A stretch of 59,428 bases of DNA, taken from NCBI RefSeq assembly GCF_000482365.1, contig NZ_AXVC01000027.1:1-59428 (forward strand), in the 5' to 3' direction. The notes beneath the pieces are model-generated. The model had not been told where the DNA came from. It did not search any database and saw nothing but the letters and a program-made list of their open reading frames with translations. The stretch is from Porphyromonas uenonis DSM 23387 = JCM 13868 (lineage in GTDB: Bacteria > Bacteroidota > Bacteroidia > Bacteroidales > Porphyromonadaceae). This document shows positions 7,609-15,841 of the stretch, in pieces (positions within the stretch are counted from its first letter, which is position 1; every line of letters begins with the position of its first letter). The position numbers and the translations under genes were made by a program.

Positions 7609-9420
7609 ATGAATCATCTGAGTGATCTGCTTAAGCTCTTTGCTACCACTTATCGACACAAGACGCTCCTGCGCTTTATGGATCGTACGCCTGAGGAGCG
7701 CTGGCATGAGTGGAGTGGCGAGCAGCTAGCCGAGCAGACTATGCTGGCAGCGCAAGCACTCGTACGCGCTGGCGTCAAGCCTGGCGACCGTGTGGCACTC
7801 TACACGCAAAACATGATGGAGGGCATCATCACCGAGCTGGGACTGATGGCGATACGGGCTGTCTGCGTACCGCTCTACGCCACTTGCTCGCCAGAGCAGG
7901 TAGCCTTCATCACGGAGCATGCTGGGGTCCAGTTGATCCTCGTGGGGGAGCAGTTTCAGTACAACAATGTCTACCCACTCCTGGCGAACCACTCCACACT
8001 ACGCCAGCTAGTCATACTAGACGAGCGGGTCGTGCGTGATCCCGCAGACGATCGGAGCGAGTACTTTGACACCTTCCTCTCGATGGGTGATGCGATGCCC
8101 TACGAGACGGAGGTGCGGGCGCAGCTAGGGGCTGGCACACCCGACGAGACGGCGGTCATCATCTACACCTCAGGTACTACGGGCACGCCAAAGGGGGTGC
8201 AGATCACCCATCACATGATCCTCACACAGGTAGAGCGACACCAGAATCTCTTCCCGACGCTGGGAGATCATGATGTCTCGGTCAACTTCCTCCCGCTGAG
8301 CCATGTCTTCGAGAAGCTCTGGGTCTACTACTGTCTCGCCACAGGTATCAAAGTGGCGGTCGTGACCAACCCGAAGCGCATCATGGAGCTGATGCCTCAG
8401 ATACGTCCCACGGTAATGTGCAATGTGCCACGCTACTGGGAGAAGGTCTACCAAGGCGTCCAGGAGCACATCGAGCAGGCGAAGCCTATGATGCAGCGCA
8501 TCTACAGGGAAGCGCTACGCGTGGGACACAAGTACCATATAGACTATCGCATCCATGGTCGCAAAGCTCCCTGGGGACTGCGCATATCGAATGCTTTCTA
8601 CCGCTATACGGTCTTCTATATATTGAAGCGTGTGCTAGGCTTGGAGCGCGGTCGCTTCTTCCCGACGGCGGGTGCTCCGCTTTCGAATGAGATCAACGAG
8701 TTCTTGCAGTCGGCCGGCTTCAACATCGTCGTCGGCTATGGACTCTCTGAGTCCGCTGCGACAGTTTCCTGTTACCTACCTGGGCGCTATGTCATAGGCT
8801 CCGTCGGGGAGGTAGTGCCAGGCGTAGAGGTGCGCATTGACCCTGAGACACAGGAGATACAGTTACGTGGTGATACGATCACGCCGGGCTACTATCACAA
8901 CGATGAGGCGAATGCAACAGCCTTCACCGAGGACGGCTGGTTCCGCACGGGCGATGCGGGACGACTAGAGGGGCGTACGCTCTATTACACTGAGCGGATC
9001 AAAGAGCTCTACAAGACGAGCAACGGTAAGTACATAGCCCCGCAGCAGGTCGAGTCACTCCTGAGTAGCAGTCCACTCATCGAGCAATGCGCCGTGGTGG
9101 CTGACCAGAGGAAGTTTGTCGCAGCGCTCATCTATCCCAACTACGAGCAGCTCCGTCGTCGGCTCCGTGAGCGTGGTCAGGAGGCGCTGGCCGACCTTCC
9201 CACGGCAGAACTGGCACAGCGTAGCGAGGTGAGCGACATGCTCCTAAGCCATATAGAACCACTGCAGGCGCACCTAGCGGGATTTGAGAAGGTCAAGCGC
9301 ATTGCGCTACTGGCCGAGCCATTCTCCATTGAGGCGGGTACACTTACACCGACGCTGAAGCTCAAGCGCAAAGCAATCCTCGAGCAGTACGCCGACCTGA
9401 TCGAAAAGCTGTACCTTTGA
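7609..9420 (+). CDS. Long-chain fatty acid--CoA ligase (AMP-binding)
   Basis: This 603-residue ANL-superfamily adenylating enzyme probably activates long-chain fatty acids to acyl-CoA via acyl-AMP, at the inner face of the membrane. The P-loop motif IIYTSGTTGTPKGVQITH lies near residue 185. Later come the GYGLSESAATVS motif, the adenine-binding/hinge region GWFRTGDAG and the lysine-bearing C-terminal lid. The protein has the length and order of bacterial FadD/FAA-type enzymes; the exact chain-length preference cannot be told. It begins 8 bp after a heptad repeat array that separates it from the MarR-like gene. Confidence 0.92.
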   Translation: MNHLSDLLKLFATTYRHKTLLRFMDRTPEERWHEWSGEQLAEQTMLAAQALVRAGVKPGDRVALYTQNMMEGIITELGLMAIRAVCVPLYATCSPEQVAFITEHAGVQLILVGEQFQYNNVYPLLANHSTLRQLVILDERVVRDPADDRSEYFDTFLSMGDAMPYETEVRAQLGAGTPDETAVIIYTSGTTGTPKGVQITHHMILTQVERHQNLFPTLGDHDVSVNFLPLSHVFEKLWVYYCLATGIKVAVVTNPKRIMELMPQIRPTVMCNVPRYWEKVYQGVQEHIEQAKPMMQRIYREALRVGHKYHIDYRIHGRKAPWGLRISNAFYRYTVFYILKRVLGLERGRFFPTAGAPLSNEINEFLQSAGFNIVVGYGLSESAATVSCYLPGRYVIGSVGEVVPGVEVRIDPETQEIQLRGDTITPGYYHNDEANATAFTEDGWFRTGDAGRLEGRTLYYTERIKELYKTSNGKYIAPQQVESLLSSSPLIEQCAVVADQRKFVAALIYPNYEQLRRRLRERGQEALADLPTAELAQRSEVSDMLLSHIEPLQAHLAGFEKVKRIALLAEPFSIEAGTLTPTLKLKRKAILEQYADLIEKLYL

Positions 9421-9446
9421 CCTCCCAATTGACACAATAAATAAAG

Positions 9447-9480
9447 GAGCGCACGCCACACCTTCGTGGTACATGCGCTC
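9447..9480. promoter_or_regulatory. Hairpin in the prfB leader
   Basis: GAGCGCA (9447-9453) pairs with TGCGCTC (9474-9480), with an inner CCAC/GTGG stem. It lies 27 bp after the acyl-CoA ligase stop and 20 bp before the prfB start. No U-run follows, so it may be an mRNA structure or weak terminator. Confidence 0.5.
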
Positions 9481-9499
9481 TAGATAGACACATATTATT

Positions 9500-10622
9500 A
9501 TGATAACACAGGACCAACTAGCAGAGCTGTTGGAGCGCACGAAGGCGCTGGGGAGGTATCTTTGACATCGACCAGCGACGTGTCCAACTAGAAGAAGAGG
9601 AGCTCCGGACACAAGCTCCAGACTTTTGGGATGATGTACCACGCGCCCAGCAGCAGATGCGACGCGTGGGCGAGATACGCTCATGGATCGAAGCTTTTGA
9701 GGCGGTCGATGCGGCTACGCAGGAGGTCTCTCTGGCGTACGACTTTTACAAAGAGGAGGCCGTCGAGGAGCAAGATGTGGACGACGCCTATGCGCGTGCT
9801 ATCAAGCTCGTCGAGGACCTCGAGCTACGCAATATGCTGAGCGCTGAGGAGGATCGCCTAGGTGCTGTCCTCAAGGTCAACGCAGGCGCTGGCGGCACCG
9901 AGAGCCAGGACTGGGCCTCCATGCTGGTGCGTATGTACCAGCGCTGGGCGGAGCGCTCGGGCTATAAGGTGACCATCACCAACTGGCAGGACGGCGACGA
10001 TGCGGGCGTCAAGACGGTCACCATGCAGATCGAGGGCGAGCTGGCTTACGGCTTCCTCAAGAGCGAAAACGGTGTGCACCGCCTCGTACGTGTCTCCCCA
10101 TACAATGCGCAGGGCAAGCGCATGACCTCCTTTGCCTCGGTCTTTGTCGTACCCCTCGTGGACGACTCGATAGAGGTGGAGGTGAACCCCGGACTACTCT
10201 CTTGGGATACTTTCCGATCCAGTGGAGCTGGTGGGCAAAATGTCAACAAAGTGGAGACGGGCGTACGCCTGCACTACCAATACACCGACCCTGACACGGG
10301 AGAGACGGAGGAGATCGTCATCGAAAACACCGAGACACGCTCTCAGATGGACAATCGTGAGAACGCTCTGCGCCTCCTACGCTCGCAGCTCTACGACAAG
10401 GAGCTGGAGCGTCGTCGTGCGGCTCAGAGCGAGGTCGAGGCGAATAAGAAGAAGATCGAGTGGGGCTCTCAGATACGCAGCTACGTCTTCGACGATCGCC
10501 GTGTCAAGGACCACCGTACAGGCTATCAGACTTCCGATGTCAACGGCGTGATGGATGGCGACATTGATGCTTTTATCAAGGCTTACCTGATGCAGACGGG
10601 AGCTGGCGCAACTGATGAGTAA
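9500..10622 (+). CDS. prfB: Peptide chain release factor 2, with programmed +1 frameshift
   Basis: RF2 ends translation at UGA and UAA. The gene starts at ATG 9500; after 21 codons the ribosome meets CTT TGA C (9560-9566), preceded by the SD-like GGGGAGG, and must shift +1 to reach the main frame, which starts with GAC at 9564. The joined product has 373 residues. The GGQ motif that drives peptidyl hydrolysis is intact (SSGAGGQNVNK, GGQ about 244-246). The anticodon-like tripeptide, SPF in E. coli, is SPY here (about 199-201, in RVSPYNAQGKR). Known prfB autoregulation by this frameshift explains the in-frame TGA; this is not a pseudogene. Confidence 0.97.
9551..9566 (+). promoter_or_regulatory. 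prfB: prfB programmed +1 frameshift site
   Basis: The sequence GGGAGGTATCTTTGAC has the SD-like GGGAGG, a three-base spacer, the slippery CTT and the in-frame TGA followed by C. This is the arrangement known from E. coli and most bacteria that carry the prfB shift. Confidence 0.96.
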
Positions 10623-10637
10623 GTGACTGACTGACCT

Positions 10638-12455
10638 ATGATCGTCTGCATTGCTGAGAAACCGTCCGTAGCGCGTGACATAGCCAAGATACTTGGAGCC
10701 ACCGAAGCTCGCTCGGGCTATATCGAGGGCAATGGCTATGCCGTCACTTGGACCTACGGTCACCTCTGCACGCTCAAGGAGCCGGAGGACTACCAGAGCA
10801 GTTGGCAGGGGTGGCGCCTCGCTGCGCTACCGATGATCCCGGAGCGCTTCGGCATCAAGCTGATCCACGAGGAGCACATCGAGCGGCAGTTTGCCGTGAT
10901 CCAGGGGCTGGTCTCACAAGCAGAGCGGGTGATCAACTGCGGCGATGCGGGCCAAGAGGGCGAGCTGATACAGCGCTGGGTGCTTCAACTGGCGGGTTGC
11001 ACCTGTCCCGTGGAGCGTCTCTGGATCTCCTCGCTGACGGACCAGTCGATCCGCGAGGGTTTTGCCAATCTGCGTCCCAGCAAAGATCTAGACACGCTCT
11101 ACCATGCCGGCTTAGCACGCGCTATCGGCGATTGGCTCCTAGGGATCAATGGCACTCGTCTCTACACTCTCACAGACCGCTACAGTAGCAGGCAGAGAGG
11201 CGTTCGCTCCGTGGGGCGTGTGCAGACGCCGACACTGGCGCTCGTCGTGGATAGACAAGCGGAGATCGAGAGCTTCGTACCGGTCACTACTTACGAGATG
11301 CAGACCACCTATCGGGGAACGCTCTTTAGGGCAGACACGACACAGGAAGTCGAGGTGACCTTTGCCGAGCGACAGCAGGCCGAGGAGCTCATCGAGCGGA
11401 TCGCTAAGGAGCCCCTTGTCGTGCAGGCGGTCGAGCAGAAGAAGTCGACCGAGTACCCGCCACGCCTCTTCGACCTCACCTCCCTACAGGTGGAGGCGAA
11501 TAAGAAGTTTGGCTTCACGGCCGAGCAGACGCTCCGACTCATACAGTCCCTTTACGAAAAGAAGGTGACCACCTACCCACGTGTCGATACCACCTTCCTC
11601 CCCGAAGACCAATACCCCAAGGTAGGAGAGACGCTCCAAGGCATCGCTCGCCACGCTAAGCTCGGGGGCTTCATCGCTCCGCTACTGAGTAGTGGCAAGC
11701 CACTGAAGAAGAGCAAGAAAGTCTTTGACAATAAGAAGATCACCGACCACCATGCCATCATCCCGACGGGACAGCTGAGCAGTGGACTCACGCCCGACGA
11801 GGAGCAGATCTACCTCCTCGTGGCGCTGCGCTACATCGCTGCTTTCTACCCTGATGCTAAGGTCTCGACGACTACCGTGCGCGCCACCGTCGAGGAGTAC
11901 CCGCTACGTGCCTCTGGCAAAACGATCCTCGTCGAGGGATGGCGAGAGGTGCTTAAGCCAGACAGTGGCAAAGAGGGCGACGACACCTCGGAGGGTGCTA
12001 AAGATAAGGAGCAGACACTGCCCCCCTTCAAGGAAGGCGAGTCAGGGCCCCACGAACCGACGATCCGTGAGAGCACCTCTACACCTCCACGCTACTATAC
12101 CGAGGCGACCCTCCTACGGGCTATGGAGACAGCGGGCAAGGGGGTCGAAGACGAAGAGCTACGGGATGCCCTCAAGATGAACGGCATCGGTCGCCCCTCC
12201 ACCCGCGCAGCCATCATCGAGACGCTCTTCAAGCGTGGTTACATAGTCCGTGAGGGCAAGTCGCTACGCGCTACACCGGCCGGCATACAGTTGATCGAGT
12301 CCATACAAGACCCGCTCCTCAAGAGCGTCGAGCTGACAGGTCGCTGGGAGCTCAAGCTGCGTCAGATCGAGAGCCGTGAGTACGACCCAGGGCAGTTTCT
12401 CAACGAACTCAAAGCACAGGTCACCGCCCTCGTCACCGAGGTGCGCGGCTTCTAG
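10638..12455 (+). CDS. topB: DNA topoisomerase III
   Basis: This is a type IA topoisomerase (605 residues) that passes single strands to decatenate DNA. The TOPRIM domain begins IVCIAEKPSVARDIAKILG and carries the acidic motif GDAGQEGE (about 102-109). The catalytic tyrosine is in TTYPRVDT (about residue 313). The conserved NGIGRPSTRAAIIETLFKRG lies near 515-535. There is no zinc-ribbon tail, as in short TopB forms. The gene starts 15 bp after prfB, so read-through is likely. Bacteroidetes also carry topB copies on conjugative elements, but nothing here suggests one. Confidence 0.95.
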   Translation: MIVCIAEKPSVARDIAKILGATEARSGYIEGNGYAVTWTYGHLCTLKEPEDYQSSWQGWRLAALPMIPERFGIKLIHEEHIERQFAVIQGLVSQAERVINCGDAGQEGELIQRWVLQLAGCTCPVERLWISSLTDQSIREGFANLRPSKDLDTLYHAGLARAIGDWLLGINGTRLYTLTDRYSSRQRGVRSVGRVQTPTLALVVDRQAEIESFVPVTTYEMQTTYRGTLFRADTTQEVEVTFAERQQAEELIERIAKEPLVVQAVEQKKSTEYPPRLFDLTSLQVEANKKFGFTAEQTLRLIQSLYEKKVTTYPRVDTTFLPEDQYPKVGETLQGIARHAKLGGFIAPLLSSGKPLKKSKKVFDNKKITDHHAIIPTGQLSSGLTPDEEQIYLLVALRYIAAFYPDAKVSTTTVRATVEEYPLRASGKTILVEGWREVLKPDSGKEGDDTSEGAKDKEQTLPPFKEGESGPHEPTIRESTSTPPRYYTEATLLRAMETAGKGVEDEELRDALKMNGIGRPSTRAAIIETLFKRGYIVREGKSLRATPAGIQLIESIQDPLLKSVELTGRWELKLRQIESREYDPGQFLNELKAQVTALVTEVRGF

Positions 12456-12583
12456 CGGTTGGCCACTCGTCTTGCTGCACTACGACGGACGCCCTCCCGC
12501 TAGACACGCTCGTGCGTCCGTACACAGGGCTAGTCGTTTCGTCTAATTTCTAGTCTCTAATTTCTAACGTTTACCTAGCGATC

Positions 12584-12776
12584 GAATTCCTACCTAGGAA
12601 TTTGCCAAATAAGTACCTAGGAATTCCCCATTTCCTACCTAGGAAATAAAAAATTCTTCGGAGGAATCAAATGAAACTTCGGAGGAATCAAATCATAAGT
12701 CCGAAGAATTTGTCCATTTCCTAGGTAGCAAATCAAAAATATCTACGGAGGAATTTTGCCATTCCCTAGGGGGGGG
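12584..12776 (+). repeat. Family-2 element, core only (truncated)
   Basis: It contains the CCTAGG-palindrome core: several TTCCTACCTAGGAA-type units, two CTTCGGAGGAATCA units, then the inverted units. The left arm and both terminal repeats seen at 52666-53199 are missing. The right edge is ATTCCCTA followed by G8, then a heptad array. Confidence 0.8.
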
Positions 12777-12778
12777 AT

Positions 12779-12824
12779 TTAGAGGTTAGAGATTAGAGAT
12801 TAGAGATTAGAAATTAGAGACGAG
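12779..12824. repeat. 7-bp-period RRTTAGA array
   Basis: Six imperfect heptads (GGTTAGA, GATTAGA, AATTAGA) directly follow the G8 edge of the family-2 core. Confidence 0.75.
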
Positions 12825-13000
12825 TAGCCCTGCGTAGGGACGCACGAGACGAGTAACCCTTTGTACGGACGCACGATCTGTGCGTCCGTCCCCGTTAAAG
12901 CGTGACGTGTAGCCATATGTACGGACGCACGGTGTGTGTCCCTACAGCGGTTACCCCTCCGATAGCTCCGATAGTTCCGACCCCTCCGATAGCTCCGATC

Positions 13001-13053
13001 CCTAACCTCTAATCTCTAACCTCTAATCTCTAATCTCTAGCCTCTAATCTCTA
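13001..13053. repeat. 7-bp-period array (TCTAAYC), upstream of fimbrial operon
   Basis: Seven imperfect heptads of the TCTAACC/TCTAATC type lie about 100-145 bp upstream of the fimbrial -7 box. TCCGATAGC-like units precede them. Confidence 0.75.
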
Positions 13054-13090
13054 CCCTCCTCCTCCCCAACTGTTAAAATCGAGCGAGACG

Positions 13091-13124
13091 CCGAAAATGT
13101 CAAACAAAATACCGAAAATGTCAA
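13091..13124 (+). promoter_or_regulatory. Direct-repeat operator candidate for the fimbrial operon
   Basis: The 13-mer CCGAAAATGTCAA occurs at 13091-13103 and again at 13112-13124, exactly 21 bp apart (two helical turns). The second copy ends where the -33 box would be, 22 bp before TACCTTTG. This spacing fits a dimeric activator that replaces a missing -33 element. Its identity is unknown. Confidence 0.6.
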
Positions 13125-13146
13125 CACGTTATAGCAATTCGCGTCG

Positions 13147-13154
13147 TACCTTTG
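13147..13154 (+). promoter_or_regulatory. Fimbrial operon promoter -7 box
   Basis: TACCTTTG lies 49 bp before the fimbrillin ATG. No TTTG is present at -33; the operator repeat occupies that place. Confidence 0.6.
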
Positions 13155-13203
13155 CCCCCGTAAGATATTTACTGTATAATCAACTAACCAAACGAATTCA
13201 ACT

Positions 13204-14700
13204 ATGAAGAAGTTTATTTATGCAACGTTGGCTCTCGCCGCAGTGCTGCTCTTCGCAAGCTGCAAGAACGACAAGAACCAACCAAAGAATGAGGCAGGCG
13301 ATGCCTATGTCTCATTCACATTCAACCTCCCACAGGGTGGTACAAGAGCTGGTGTGGACGGCAAGAACGCTGGCGACTTCTACGATGGTACTGCTGATGA
13401 GCAGGCTATTAAGACGGTCCGCGTCGTACTCTTCGACCCGAGTAGCGAGGTGGTTAAGTACGCCTTTGACTACAACATCACCGCTACTGGTGGCGCTGCC
13501 GCTACGGGTGAAATCGCGGGTACTGCTACAGCTGCTAAGTTCACAACCAAGGCTAAGAAGGTCGAGACCCAAGACTATAAGATGCTGGCTATCCTCAACG
13601 GAACAGCTGATGTCTTGGCTGCTACTGCAGAGGGTAAGTACCTCAAGGATGCTCAGGCTGTTCTCACTTCTGATGTTAAGACGCTGTCAGGCGATGGTAA
13701 GGCTATCATGATGTCTAACGATCGTGGCCTCGTCGATGTTAAGTCTACGAGCATGAAGGAGAAAGACACAGAGGCAGAGGCTGCTCCTGTTACCGTCAAC
13801 GTAGACCGTATCCTTGCTAAGGTATTCGTAGGTGGTACCCCAGAGTGTAAGAATGGTAAGCTGACCAACATCAAGTGGCAGCTCAACACGACCAACACGA
13901 AGACCTTTATCTATCGTCAGTTTGGCAAGATTGCGGCCACGGACTTCCCAGATGAGACTGCTACAGATGCTAGCACACGCTTCAACCGCTATGCTAAGGA
14001 TCCTAACTATTCTGGCGCATTCAATGCTGCTGACTTCAACTACCTAGAGGGCACACCTGAGATAACTGGTACCTTTGGCTACGATGACGCTAATGGTCAG
14101 TACTGCCTTGAGAACACGATGGATGCTGCCTCTCAGAAGGTTCAGCAGACCACCTCATTCATCCTCAGTGGTACTTGGACACCTGAAAACCATGACGGTA
14201 TCACCTTCACCGAGGGTGAGACTTGGTACGACTGGAAGGGCTGGAGCTTCACAAAGGCTAAGATGGCTGAGTACAAGACTATCCTCGATGATAACACTAA
14301 CACCAAGCCTGAGATCAATGGTACGCCTAACGGCTTCAAGGCTGCTCTCAAGGCTGCTATTACTGCTGGTCTAGCTGTTAATCCTCAGGGTGATGTTACT
14401 ACAGCTTCTGGCACGTTCGGAGAAATCGTAGCTTACAAGGGTGGTGTTTGCTACTACCAGACGAACCTAATCCGTCACTTCAACGATACTCTGTCTGGCA
14501 AGGAGATGGGTTATGGTCGCTACGGTGTAGTACGTAACAACATCTACAAGATCAACATCAAGGAGATTAAGCACGTAGGTACTCCTACCGTCACACCCGA
14601 TAAGGATAACCCCAGGAATGATGACCCAAGTATGTCATACATCTCCTTCGACATTAACGTCAATCCTTGGATCGTTCGCACACAGGATATCTCTCTATAA
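13204..14700 (+). CDS. Mfa1-like major fimbrial subunit (fimbrillin lipoprotein)
   Basis: This 498-residue protein is the likely shaft subunit of an Mfa-type fimbria. A lipoprotein signal peptide ends in the lipobox LFASC (Cys20). The prodomain ends with GGTRAG, where Arg48-Ala49 matches the place at which P. gingivalis pro-Mfa1 is cut by Arg-gingipain before donor-strand polymerisation (known for that family). The C-terminus has the family block GVVRNNIYKINIKEIKHVG followed by a Pro/Asp/Asn-rich linker and a final strand VNPWIVRTQDISL. It is first in the operon, and a perfect hairpin after its stop probably raises its mRNA level over the distal genes. Codon use looks biased to highly expressed codons. 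FimA-type assignment is less likely. Confidence 0.88.
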   Translation: MKKFIYATLALAAVLLFASCKNDKNQPKNEAGDAYVSFTFNLPQGGTRAGVDGKNAGDFYDGTADEQAIKTVRVVLFDPSSEVVKYAFDYNITATGGAAATGEIAGTATAAKFTTKAKKVETQDYKMLAILNGTADVLAATAEGKYLKDAQAVLTSDVKTLSGDGKAIMMSNDRGLVDVKSTSMKEKDTEAEAAPVTVNVDRILAKVFVGGTPECKNGKLTNIKWQLNTTNTKTFIYRQFGKIAATDFPDETATDASTRFNRYAKDPNYSGAFNAADFNYLEGTPEITGTFGYDDANGQYCLENTMDAASQKVQQTTSFILSGTWTPENHDGITFTEGETWYDWKGWSFTKAKMAEYKTILDDNTNTKPEINGTPNGFKAALKAAITAGLAVNPQGDVTTASGTFGEIVAYKGGVCYYQTNLIRHFNDTLSGKEMGYGRYGVVRNNIYKINIKEIKHVGTPTVTPDKDNPRNDDPSMSYISFDINVNPWIVRTQDISL

Positions 14701-14745
14701 TCCTCTCTTACTGCTCCTTGCCAGCAGTCTAAAGTAATGGCATTA

Positions 14746-14778
14746 TCCTATGAGGGGTTGAATGTTCCCCTCATAGGA
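14746..14778 (+). terminator. Perfect 12-bp hairpin after the fimbrillin gene
   Basis: TCCTATGAGGGG (14746-14757) and CCCCTCATAGGA (14767-14778) pair without mismatch around a 9-nt loop, 45 bp after the fimbrillin stop and 39 bp before the next start. No U-run follows, so it may act as a leaky terminator or as a 3' mRNA-stabilising end that keeps subunit mRNA in excess. Confidence 0.75.
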
Positions 14779-14817
14779 ACTATTCACATAAAAGAGGGCT
14801 AAAGCCCCACGTTGACT

Positions 14818-15813
14818 ATGGTACCACACACGTTATCTCGATCGAGACTATTATATATAGGAGTCATGCTCCTGCTGAGCTGGAGCTTCGTCTCTTGTGA
14901 CAAGTGCATCTACGAGGATCTATCCACCTGTCCTCTCCGGGTGCAGCTACGCTACGATTACAATATGCAGTACGTAGATCGCTGGCATCGCGAGGCCGAG
15001 GATGTGCATCTCTACATCTTCGACGAGGCGGGACACTTTGTCTCAGAGATGACCGATGCGGCTGCACCTTACGAGGAGAAGCAGACCTTCGAGCTACAGC
15101 TTGCCCCGGGCAACTACACCATCATGGCACTCTGCGGCCACCGTATGGGAACCCTCTATGAGCAGAGCAAGCTACAGACCGGCACCTCAACGATGAAGGA
15201 TCTGCTCGTACAGATCTCGAGAGCTGAGGACAAGCGGATCGCTGCCGAGCTACCACCACTACTCTATGGCGTCTCTAAGGATGTCCAGGTGCTGGGCGAT
15301 GGGAGCCGGCTCATCGTCGTCCCGATGGCTAAGTGGACCAACAAGATCCGACTCGTCATGCAGGACCTCTCGGAGGGTGGCAAGTCCAACATCAAACTCG
15401 ACAACTACGACTTTAAGATCACCGCTCCCAACGGTCGCTACAACGGTGCTGGTGAGGTGCTCACCGACGACATTCTCACCTACACCCCGTACTATGCTGA
15501 GCAGGTCAAGGGAACGGGCGGTATCGCTGTCGAGCTTAACACCCTTCGTCTACTGACCAACCAAAAGCAGCGACTCATCATCACCGAGCGCGCTACGGGC
15601 AACACACTCCTCAACGTGGATCTGCTATCGTTACTGCTACAGACGAAGTTCTACGCAAACAACAAGCTTTCCGATCAAGAGTTCCTCGATCGTGAGGATC
15701 GCTACGCTATCATCTTCGCCTTCGATGGTCGCCCCGTGACACAGGAGACTTTCCTAGCGGTGAACGTGTGGATCAATGGCTGGCTCATCCGTGAGCAAGA
15801 CTATAATATATAA
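14818..15813 (+). CDS. Mfa2/FimB-like fimbrial anchor lipoprotein
   Basis: This 331-residue outer-membrane lipoprotein of the FimB/Mfa2 family anchors the fimbria and limits its length in P. gingivalis. The signal peptide ends at the lipobox SFVSC, followed at once by the family-typical CDKCIYEDLSTCPL and a beta-rich region with VHLYIFDEAGHFV. The C-terminus has VNVWINGWLIREQDYNI, like the ends of Mfa2 proteins. The length is near that of Mfa2. I chose ATG 14818 over the in-frame TTG 6 bp earlier. It lies between the fimbrillin and an Mfa3-like gene, as expected. Confidence 0.85.
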   Translation: MVPHTLSRSRLLYIGVMLLLSWSFVSCDKCIYEDLSTCPLRVQLRYDYNMQYVDRWHREAEDVHLYIFDEAGHFVSEMTDAAAPYEEKQTFELQLAPGNYTIMALCGHRMGTLYEQSKLQTGTSTMKDLLVQISRAEDKRIAAELPPLLYGVSKDVQVLGDGSRLIVVPMAKWTNKIRLVMQDLSEGGKSNIKLDNYDFKITAPNGRYNGAGEVLTDDILTYTPYYAEQVKGTGGIAVELNTLRLLTNQKQRLIITERATGNTLLNVDLLSLLLQTKFYANNKLSDQEFLDREDRYAIIFAFDGRPVTQETFLAVNVWINGWLIREQDYNI

Positions 15814-15841
15814 TGTGTCTAACCTCTCGAGCTACAAAGCC

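Larger units (their letters stand above)
12456..13146. other. Repeat-rich intergenic region before the fimbrial operon
   Basis: No gene is visible. In order it holds: GGACGC/GCGTCC palindromic fragments (12480-12530), a short heptad array (12541-12572), a truncated family-2 core (12584-12776) ending in G8, a heptad array (12779-12824), two or three GGACGCACG palindromes (12825-12950), TCCGATAGC units (12955-13000), another heptad array (13001-13053) and the direct-repeat operator candidate (13091-13124). Confidence 0.75.

Noticed and set aside
9500-9565. prfB as a pseudogene because of the early in-frame TGA
   Set aside because: The context is the conserved programmed +1 frameshift site and the rest of the gene is intact.
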